From CAYUAI01 sp964442745 (GTDB lineage: Bacteria > Pseudomonadota > Gammaproteobacteria > S012-40): a stretch of 11,543 nucleotides of DNA. The stretch lies in the NCBI GenBank assembly GCA_964442745.1, contig CAYUAI010000113.1, forward strand, positions 1 through 11,543. Direction: 5' to 3'. The notes below the pieces were generated by a model, which did no database searches, was not told where the DNA came from, and saw only the letters and a program-made list of their open reading frames with translations. Positions 6,181 through 11,543 of the stretch are shown here, piece by piece. A program made the translations under genes and the position numbers. How positions within the stretch are numbered: the stretch's first letter is position 1; every line of letters begins with the position of its first letter.

Positions 6181-9100
6181 ATGCTTGAATATATCATTAA
6201 GTTATCACTCGCCCGACGTGGGCTGGTGATTATGCTGGTGCTTATTATCATGGGTCTTGGCGCGTGGAAGTTCACCCAGCTACCCATTGATGCGGTGCCT
6301 GATATTACCAATGTACAGGTGGTCATCAATACGGAAGCATCGGGTTATACCCCGCTAGAAGCGGAACAACGCGTGAGTTTTCCGATAGAAACGGCGATGG
6401 CCGGTTTGCCTAAAATGTCCTATACACGATCTTTGTCGCGTTATGGATTATCTCAGGTAACGGTTATTTTTGAAGAAGGAACCGATATTTATTTTGCCAG
6501 GCAGTTGGTGGGGGAACGGCTCAATAACGCCAAAAGTAACATTCCCGCCTTGCTAGAACCAACCCTTGGACCGATAGCGACGGGATTGGGTGAAATATTC
6601 ATGTTTACGGTCGATGCCGAACCCGGTGCTAAAAATTCGGACGGCAGTTTGATCACTCCGATGGATCTACGCTCTGTTCACGATTGGATTATTCGCCCGC
6701 AATTAATGCGGGTTTCAGGTGTCGCCGAAGTTAACCCGATTGGTGGTTTTAAAAAAGAGATATTGGTGGCACCCGATCCGGCTAAACTCTTGGCCTATCA
6801 ACTCAGTTATGCCGATGTGTTCAGCGCACTGCAACAAAACAATGACAATCGTGGGGTGGGGTTTATTGAGTATAATGGGGCTCAATGGTTAATGCGAGTA
6901 CCAGGGCAAGCCAATAATTTCGAAGATTTAAGAAACATCGTTATTCGGCAACAGCAGGGTATTCCTATTCGCATCAACGATGTGGCCACGGTTAGTTTGG
7001 GCAAAGAATTGCGGACCGGTGCCGCTACGCAAAATGGTCGCGAGGTCGTGATGAGTACGGTCTTTATGCTGATTGGTGAAAATAGTCGTACCGTGGCTAA
7101 CGATATTTCGATAAAATTAGAAGAAATTAAATCGAGTTTACCGATAGGTATCACGGTCACGGCGGTTTACAATCGTACCCATTTAGTTGACAAGACATTA
7201 GCCACGGTACAAAAAAACCTGCTTGAAGGCGCTTTGCTCGTCATTGTTATCCTGTTCTTGTTTTTAGGTAATATTCGTGCCGCTCTATTAACGGCAGCGG
7301 TGATTCCCATTGCTATGCTCATGACCATTACCGGCATGGTGCAAAGCAAAGTCAGTGCGAATTTAATGAGTCTTGGGGCACTGGATTTTGGTTTGATCAT
7401 TGATGGGGCGGTGATTATTGTTGAAAATTGTCTGCGACGCTTAAGTGAAGCCTACCAGTCGGGTTCACAACGACGATTTTTATCGTTGCAGGAGCGTTTA
7501 GCGGTGGTTTACGATGCGACGCGAGAAGTGATTCGCCCCGCGCTGTTTGGGGTGTTTATTATTACGGCGGTGTATATTCCCATCTTCGCGCTTGAGGGGG
7601 TGGAAGGGAAAATGTTCCATCCGATGGCGACAACGGTGATTATTGCGTTAGTCAGTGCGATGATTTTATCGATTACGTTTATTCCGGCCGGGGTGGCGCT
7701 GTTATTGACTAAACCCATTAAAGCGAAGAAAAATCCTATCGTTAAAATATCCGGCTTCTTGTATCGCCCCGTTTTATTGTTATCACTTAAGCTACGCTGG
7801 GTCGTTGTGATATTCGCCGTGATCGGAGTGATTGCCGTTGCGTTTCAGGTGCCTAAACTGGGCTCCGAATTTGTCCCGAACCTGGATGAGGGCGATATTG
7901 CGATGCATGCTTTACGCATTCCAGGTACCTCGTTGGAACAAGCCATACGCTTGCAAGAAGGTCTGGAAGCTGAAATTAAAAAGCTGCCAGAAGTGGCGAG
8001 GGTATTTGCTAAAATTGGTACGGCCGAAGTGGCCACCGATGCGGTACCGCCGAGTGTCGCGGATAATTTTATTATTCTTAAATCGCGTGAAGACTGGCCC
8101 GATCCGGATAAGTCGAAAGCGCAGGTTGTCGCGGAGCTGGAGGCCTTGGTGACTCCCATACCGGGTAATCGATATGAGTTTTTGCAGCCGATTCAAATGC
8201 GCTTTAATGAATTGATTTCTGGGGTGCGTGCTGAACTGGCCGTCAAAGTATTTGGTGATGATTTTGAGCAACTCATCGCGTTAGGTGCCGAAATCGGCAA
8301 GGCGGTTGGCGAGGTGTCAGGGGCGGCGGATGTGGCGGTAGAGCAAACGGCAGGATTGCCGGTGATGACAATTTTACCCAAACGGGAAGCCATGGCACGT
8401 TATGGGTTGAGTATTGCCCAGTTACAGGATTTATTGGCGATGGCACTGGGTGGAAGGGTGGCTAGTCAATGGTATGAAGGGGATCGCCGCGCTGATATTG
8501 TGCTGCGTTTATCAGAACCATTGCGCACCGATGTTGATGGTTTGTCGATTCTCCCCATTATGCTCTCAAATGGTAATTATGTGCCCTTGCGTGAAGTGGC
8601 CGAACTCAACTTGGTGACTGGCTATAACCAGGTATATCGAGAAAATGGCAAGCGACGAGTGGTGATTTCCGCGAATGTACGAGGACGCGATTTGGGTTCC
8701 TTTGTACAAGAGGTTCAGCAAGTCGTACAACAAAATATTGAGGTGCCTGCCGGTTATTGGGTTGAATACGGGGGGACTTATCAAAAATTACAATCAGCGA
8801 CTCAACGTCTATCCATCGTAGTGCCATTAACCTTGATTATCGTGATTGGTTTGCTGATCATGGCCTTGGGGTCGTTTAAAGAGGCTGTTATTATTTTTTC
8901 AGGGGTTCCCCTCGCGTTAACAGGGGGCATTTTGGCATTATTGTTTCGCGATATTCCTTTTTCGATTTCGGCGGCGGTGGGATTTATTGCGTTGTCAGGC
9001 ATTGCCGTACTCAACGGTTTAGTGATGGTCGCATTTATTCGCGATCTACGCCGTCATGGTCAGCCACTTCATGAGGCGATTGTTACCGGCGCGCTGACTC

Positions 9101-9327
9101 GGTTACGGCCAGTTTTAATGACCGCCTTCGTGGCGGGGTTGGGTTTTATTCCGATGGCATTGAATACTGGGATTGGTTCAGAAGTTCAACGACCGCTGGC
9201 GACGGTAGTGATTGGTGGTATTATTTCATCGACGTTGTTAACCTTGGTGGTGTTACCGGCGTTGTATCGATTAGTCCATGCTCGGGAATATCGCCAAGCC
9301 AGGGCCGCTGCTGGCAAGCCAGTATGA
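6181..9327 (+). CDS. czcA: CzcA-like heavy-metal RND efflux pump
   Basis: This 1048-residue proton-driven inner-membrane transporter exports divalent cations. It has the full RND layout: TM1 (about 12-31), a large periplasmic loop, TM2-TM6 (about 346-505), TM7 (about 530-550), a second periplasmic loop and the final helices (about 870-1035). TM4 contains DFGLIIDGAVIIVEN with D402, D408 and E415, the residues known to be needed for proton relay in Cupriavidus CzcA and here at the same numbers. The pattern DFG-X3-DGAV-X2-VEN is the one I recall for Zn/Co/Cd pumps rather than Cu/Ag pumps, so Zn, Co or Cd is the likely substrate. No frameshift or gap is seen. It is the last gene of the operon; a REP-like hairpin starts within four bases of its stop. 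Confidence 0.95.
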   Translation: MLEYIIKLSLARRGLVIMLVLIIMGLGAWKFTQLPIDAVPDITNVQVVINTEASGYTPLEAEQRVSFPIETAMAGLPKMSYTRSLSRYGLSQVTVIFEEGTDIYFARQLVGERLNNAKSNIPALLEPTLGPIATGLGEIFMFTVDAEPGAKNSDGSLITPMDLRSVHDWIIRPQLMRVSGVAEVNPIGGFKKEILVAPDPAKLLAYQLSYADVFSALQQNNDNRGVGFIEYNGAQWLMRVPGQANNFEDLRNIVIRQQQGIPIRINDVATVSLGKELRTGAATQNGREVVMSTVFMLIGENSRTVANDISIKLEEIKSSLPIGITVTAVYNRTHLVDKTLATVQKNLLEGALLVIVILFLFLGNIRAALLTAAVIPIAMLMTITGMVQSKVSANLMSLGALDFGLIIDGAVIIVENCLRRLSEAYQSGSQRRFLSLQERLAVVYDATREVIRPALFGVFIITAVYIPIFALEGVEGKMFHPMATTVIIALVSAMILSITFIPAGVALLLTKPIKAKKNPIVKISGFLYRPVLLLSLKLRWVVVIFAVIGVIAVAFQVPKLGSEFVPNLDEGDIAMHALRIPGTSLEQAIRLQEGLEAEIKKLPEVARVFAKIGTAEVATDAVPPSVADNFIILKSREDWPDPDKSKAQVVAELEALVTPIPGNRYEFLQPIQMRFNELISGVRAELAVKVFGDDFEQLIALGAEIGKAVGEVSGAADVAVEQTAGLPVMTILPKREAMARYGLSIAQLQDLLAMALGGRVASQWYEGDRRADIVLRLSEPLRTDVDGLSILPIMLSNGNYVPLREVAELNLVTGYNQVYRENGKRRVVISANVRGRDLGSFVQEVQQVVQQNIEVPAGYWVEYGGTYQKLQSATQRLSIVVPLTLIIVIGLLIMALGSFKEAVIIFSGVPLALTGGILALLFRDIPFSISAAVGFIALSGIAVLNGLVMVAFIRDLRRHGQPLHEAIVTGALTRLRPVLMTAFVAGLGFIPMALNTGIGSEVQRPLATVVIGGIISSTLLTLVVLPALYRLVHAREYRQARAAAGKPV

Positions 9328-9330
9328 CTC

Positions 9331-9354
9331 GTTCCCACGCTGGAGCGTGGGAAT
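9331..9354. repeat. REP-like hairpin after czcA
   Basis: TTCCCACGCT and AGCGTGGGAA form a perfect 10-bp stem with a two-base loop (9332-9353). This GTTCCCACGCT...AGCGTGGGAA palindrome is familiar as an abundant extragenic repeat in many gammaproteobacterial and other genomes. It lies 3-4 bases after the czcA stop. It has no T run after it, so it is not a canonical terminator but could protect the mRNA 3' end or weaken read-through. Confidence 0.65.
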
Positions 9355-9484
9355 CAGGGCACATGGCCATACGAAGTCGCGATCACCTTAGGTGCTGGAA
9401 TATATTTTTTTTTATATGAAATTGTCATTGCTGAGCAATAACGGGTAAGGAATGGGCACGCAATTCTCAGTTTCGTAAAGAACC

Positions 9485-9506
9485 CGAGTGGCCTGCATGG
9501 CACTCG
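9485..9506. repeat. Short inverted repeat in the spacer
   Basis: CGAGTGGCC and GGCACTCG pair around a TGCAT loop with one bulged G. It lies in the 244-bp spacer 9328-9571 between czcA and the transposase remnant. It may be a second extragenic repeat or an old element end. Nothing else in that spacer is recognised: reading frames there are short and composition is AT-rich, with a poly-T/AT run near 9400-9420. Confidence 0.3.
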
Positions 9507-9571
9507 AAATATCAAATTTTTATATCTAATCAAAGAAGGTTCCATGAGAGGGGTGGCCTGACGTTTTATGG

Positions 9572-9868
9572 TTAGCGAGTATCGTGAGGGGTTAACTCGA
9601 GTTTTTCTATCATAAAATGCAGTAATAAATCCTAACTCTCAAAACACAGATAGCGTGTCAAGGCTCGTAAGTCATTAAAGAAGCTTTCTCGTGGCAACAC
9701 TTCGCGAAGACATTGATACTGACGATCACACAAGGCCAGCACGGTATGAAATAAAAAGGCGAGAATATTTAAACTCGCCAACAGGCTGGATAAATGTTGT
9801 TTTCCATGTCCAAAATTGTGAGAAAGATCGTAGCCTTTCGTTTTCAATGTGTTGTTATTAATTTTCAT
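9572..9868 (-). pseudogene. C-terminal transposase remnant (IS4-like/ISNCY-type DDE family), stop-interrupted
   Basis: On the minus strand the frame reads INNNTLKTKGYDLSHNFGHG, then LAFLFHTVLALCD and FFNDLRALTRYLCFES. This is the familiar C-terminal end of a DDE transposase whose usual form is NTLK..GY.LEHNFGHGK....LAFLFHT. The first stop (TAG at 9632-9634) falls where the family has Trp, and after it the same frame continues DLLLHFMIEKLELTPHDTR to TAA at 9572-9574. The gene therefore carries a nonsense mutation. Everything N-terminal, including the first catalytic Asp residues, is missing; sequence upstream of 9868 (to about 9994) stays open in this frame but does not look like transposase. 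It cannot be active. The exact IS name is not claimed. Confidence 0.75.
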
Positions 9869-10116
9869 ACTAAACCCCACGGTTAAGATCATTATGGATA
9901 TTTGGGGTGTGAGATTGAGTGAAAAAACGTGTGAAAAAAAACTCACAGATAATTGCTGGTAGCATCGCAATTTTAGCATTGTATTAGCCGACAATTATCT
10001 TGCCCGTATTGCCTCATTCTAAAGTCAACGTTTTAAGGAGAGCAAGGATTTCGCAGGTAACACTGTTATCAATAGTATTGATTGGTCATAATATCACCAA
10101 GCAACATTTATTACAG

Positions 10117-10136
10117 ATTGACAATTTGTTGTCGAT
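10117..10136. promoter_or_regulatory. Operator-like inverted repeat over the toxin-antitoxin -35 box
   Basis: ATTGACAA-TTTG-TTGTCGAT has 8-base arms matching at 7 of 8 positions (10117-10136) and contains the -35 hexamer. Antitoxins with a ribbon-helix-helix usually repress their own promoter through such repeats, so this is the likely binding site of the antitoxin or antitoxin-toxin complex. The role is inferred from position and symmetry. Confidence 0.45.
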
Positions 10137-10147
10137 TACTATATACT
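10118..10147 (+). promoter_or_regulatory. Sigma-70 promoter of the toxin-antitoxin operon
   Basis: A perfect -35 TTGACA (10118-10123) and a -10 TATACT (10142-10147) are separated by 18 bases. Transcription would start near 10154, about 30 bases ahead of the antitoxin ATG at 10185, with AAGG in the leader as the Shine-Dalgarno sequence. Confidence 0.65.
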
Positions 10148-10184
10148 CATTACAATATTCATATTAAAATTTAAGGTGTGGTAT

Positions 10185-10442
10185 ATGCGTCTTTCTATTG
10201 AAATAACCCCTGAACAACACCAACGCTTAAAAGCTGTGGCAGCTTTACAGGGAAAAACTATCAAAGATTATGTCCTTGAGCAGTCTTTGCCGAACATCAA
10301 TTCTGATAAAAATAACGAACTCAAGCAGCTTGAGAATTTTCTAAAGCCCCGTATTGAAGCCGCTGAAAATGGGGCTATTTCAAAAAAATCCATTGATGAT
10401 GTTTTTGATGAAGTTATTCAAGAAGAAAATGGTAAAAAATGA
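10185..10442 (+). CDS. Antitoxin, ParD-like ribbon-helix-helix family
   Basis: This is an 85-residue acidic protein starting MRLSIEITPEQHQRLKAVAA, followed by LQGKTIKDYVLEQSLP. The beta strand plus two-helix pattern is that of a ribbon-helix-helix DNA-binding antitoxin. The C-terminal half (about 45-85) is charged and probably wraps around the toxin. AAGG at 10173-10176 lies 8 bases before ATG 10185; a GTG at 10176 overlaps that Shine-Dalgarno and is rejected. The stop overlaps the toxin start as ATGA, so the two are translated together. It neutralises the toxin encoded next and probably represses the operon through the repeat at 10117-10136. Confidence 0.85.
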   Translation: MRLSIEITPEQHQRLKAVAALQGKTIKDYVLEQSLPNINSDKNNELKQLENFLKPRIEAAENGAISKKSIDDVFDEVIQEENGKK

Positions 10443-10744
10443 CCCTATATGAACTCACAAAAGATGCTGAAAACGACCTCAGAGAAATTGCGCGTTACAC
10501 ACTGAAGAACCATGGCACAAAACAATTACAGCTTTACCGAGGAAAAATTAACAACAAGCTAAACGAAATAGCTAGCGGGGAAGTAATAGCACGTTCATTC
10601 TCCGAAACTCTTCCACAAGTTCTTATCACAAGATGTGAACATCACTTTATATTTTACATCACCAAAAACCGTGAAAAACCAGTTGTCATAGGCATTGTTC
10701 ACGAGAACAGAGATATAGCCTCGCAAATAAAGAACAGGATTTAA
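10439..10744 (+). CDS. Toxin, ParE/RelE superfamily
   Basis: This is a 101-residue basic protein starting MTLYELTKDAENDLREIARY, the usual opening helix of ParE-type toxins. Later it has VLITRCEHHFIFYIT (about 61-75) and VVIGIVHENRDI (about 82-93), matching the beta-sheet core and the closing H-x-x-RD motif of the family. Family members poison DNA gyrase (ParE) or cleave mRNA (RelE); the -HENRD- ending favours ParE. The gene overlaps the antitoxin by four bases and appears complete. It lies between two broken transposases, which suggests arrival on mobile DNA and retention by its addictive effect. Confidence 0.85.
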   Translation: MTLYELTKDAENDLREIARYTLKNHGTKQLQLYRGKINNKLNEIASGEVIARSFSETLPQVLITRCEHHFIFYITKNREKPVVIGIVHENRDIASQIKNRI

Positions 10745-10788
10745 CACAAACGTAATGGCTTATTGTACGAGGCTCATGTAGGCAAATA

Positions 10789-10818
10789 GGTGAAATCAGG
10801 AATCATCAGTGTTTCACC
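10789..10818. repeat. Inverted repeat after the toxin gene
   Basis: GGTGAAA (10789-10795) and TTTCACC (10812-10818) form a perfect 7-bp stem around a 16-base loop, 44 bases after the toxin stop. It has no T run after it, so a terminator role is doubtful. The right arm overlaps the last recognisable codons of the transposase remnant on the other strand, so it may mark a rearrangement junction. Confidence 0.25.
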
Positions 10819-11163
10819 CGCCTTTTAGAACATTTCATCTGCTTCGGTGACCTCATCAGACAAGGCAGACTCCCATTGATGGGCTAACGCCAACGACTGA
10901 ATCTGATGCCGCCGCGCCAATAGCGTGCCGTAATCTAACGCCAGCTCATCGGCCAGTTGCAAGGTCGTGGTGCCTTGGACAATACCCCGCATCACCAGGA
11001 TAATGGTTCGACAATCATAATGCGTGCCTTGCCAAATCGTGTCAGTGAAAAGGTTAAAGACATGACCGCAAAGCCGACAGCGATACTTGAAAATAGGGGC
11101 ACGACTACCCCTGCACTTTTGTTCAATCAGAACGAACCAATACGAACTAAATTTGAGCGCCAA
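10813..11163 (-). pseudogene. Truncated IS1595-like transposase remnant
   Basis: On the minus strand the frame contains FKYRCRLCGHVFNLFTDT (zinc-ribbon half, C-x2-C) followed by IWQGTHYDCRTIILVMRGIV, then LADELALDYGTLLARRH and EADEMF. This order is typical of IS1595-type transposases, where EADEM(Y/F)QNAGEKG contains the first catalytic Asp. Here TAA (10825-10827) replaces the Gln codon, and only KAGE follows before similarity ends near 10813. The remaining catalytic domain is absent. At the N-terminal side another frame reads DNFPVWRSNLVRIGSF, which could be the missing start of the zinc ribbon and so indicate a frameshift. The gene is dead by at least two lesions. Confidence 0.72.
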
Positions 11164-11179
11164 ACAGGGAAGTTATCAC

Positions 11180-11533
11180 ATGCCCATTCCTAATCTCTTT
11201 GCTCTTTTACGCCACCACGTGCGTGATGGCCCTTGCCGGGTTTACATGGCGGATATGAAAGTTCACGTCGAGACGTCAACTGCATTTTTCTATCCTGATG
11301 TTGTGGTCACTTGTGATGAACGTGATCGGCAATTATCGGAGTTAAAGGAATACGTTATTATCGACCCTGATATGATCAGTATCGATTGCTTTCGCCGTGA
11401 TAGAGCGAATCATTAGGTGTTGTATCCTTTTACAGCAGCAGAGAAGGTTGTTGAGCTTGCCAGTATTGATTTTTCTACAAGTATGGATGCTATTGACCCT
11501 AGCTCGTCCTTAGTTTTATACACTACAGTGTAA
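11180..11533 (+). pseudogene. Uma2-family (DUF820) nuclease-like remnant, truncated and deleted
   Basis: The frame reads LFALLRHHVRDGPCRVYMAD, then KVHVETSTAFFYPDVVVTCD, a clear match to the middle of Uma2 proteins. The N-terminal part (normally with a RHEYV-type motif) is missing at the border with the transposase remnant. After CDERDRQ the frame jumps to LSELKEYVIIDPDMISIDCF, so the segment that normally holds VEVLSxST is deleted and part of the PD-(D/E)xK active site is lost. A TAG (11414-11416) stands where the family has Trp; beyond it the same frame continues VLYPFTAAEKVVELASIDF and ends at TAA 11531-11533. The upstream part of the open frame (from 11087) belongs to the other element and is not Uma2. 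Confidence 0.72.
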
Positions 11534-11543
11534 CAAATCTTAT

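Larger units (their letters stand above)
9869..10184. other. Spacer between transposase remnant and toxin-antitoxin operon
   Basis: This 316-bp region contains no gene I can support. The first 125 bases continue the minus-strand frame without transposase similarity. A 15-bp inverted repeat ATCAAT-AGT-ATTGAT sits at 10068-10082, and the toxin-antitoxin promoter and operator occupy 10117-10147. The composition is AT-rich. Confidence 0.5.

Noticed and set aside
7832..8271. Several long frames inside czcA on both strands
   Set aside because: They are shadows of the clearly coding czcA frame.
9354..9545. Minus-strand 63-codon frame between czcA and the transposase remnant
   Set aside because: No family resemblance, it runs into the REP-like hairpin and has no ribosome site.
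9632..11416. TAG read as a sense codon (two remnants have TAG where Trp is expected, and no intact gene here ends in TAG)
   Set aside because: Both remnants are also truncated or deleted, so ordinary decay explains them; TAG is a rare stop in many bacteria and eight intact genes is too few to draw on.
1..11543. CRISPR array, tRNA or rRNA genes
   Set aside because: No regularly spaced direct repeats, tRNA-like cloverleaf or rRNA sequence was recognised on reading either strand.

Overview
The window looks like a chromosomal segment of a gammaproteobacterium of moderate GC content. This rests on the type of CzcCBA efflux system, the NtrC-family two-component pair, the REP-like hairpin and the transposase remnants. 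No rRNA, tRNA or species marker is present, so no genus is proposed. The window has two parts: an intact metal-efflux and regulation locus (1 to about 9330), and a patchwork of decayed mobile and accessory DNA with one intact toxin-antitoxin pair (about 9330 to the end).

Left part. A two-gene operon encodes a membrane histidine kinase with almost no extracytoplasmic sensor (283-1281) and a full-length sigma-54-activating NtrC/ZraR-type response regulator (1271-2644). Upstream and divergent, a gene starts at position 55 on the minus strand and runs off the left edge. Its N-terminus looks like a signal peptide or membrane anchor. It sits 28 bases behind a very good -24/-12 (sigma-54) promoter at 94-109. 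A perfect 42-bp palindrome (197-238) lies about 134 bp upstream of that promoter's predicted start, where an enhancer for the neighbouring activator would be expected. The layout recalls zraP/zraSR of enteric bacteria, where a zinc-responsive kinase/activator pair drives a divergent periplasmic-protein gene from a sigma-54 promoter.

Middle part. After a 302-bp stretch of uncertain coding content come a small histidine-rich two-helix membrane protein (2947-3381) and a tripartite heavy-metal efflux system. This consists of a CzcC-like outer-membrane channel (3616-4875), a CzcB-like lipoprotein adaptor (4916-6166) and a CzcA-like RND pump (6181-9327) whose proton-relay residues D402, D408 and E415 are intact. 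A weaker -24/-12 match lies just ahead of czcC. The working model is a metal-stress regulon in which the kinase/activator controls the divergent gene and possibly the efflux operon; the substrate is probably Zn, Co or Cd. The control of czcCBA is inference.

Right part. Right after czcA is a REP-like hairpin, followed by the C-terminal remnant of a transposase with an in-frame stop (minus strand, 9572-9868). Next is an intact ParD/ParE-type toxin-antitoxin operon (10185-10744) with a clear sigma-70 promoter and an operator-like inverted repeat. After that come a truncated, stop-interrupted IS1595-like transposase (minus strand, about 10813-11163) and a Uma2-family remnant (11180-11533) that has lost its 5' end, its central catalytic segment and one Trp codon. 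The toxin-antitoxin pair is the only apparently live unit in this part.
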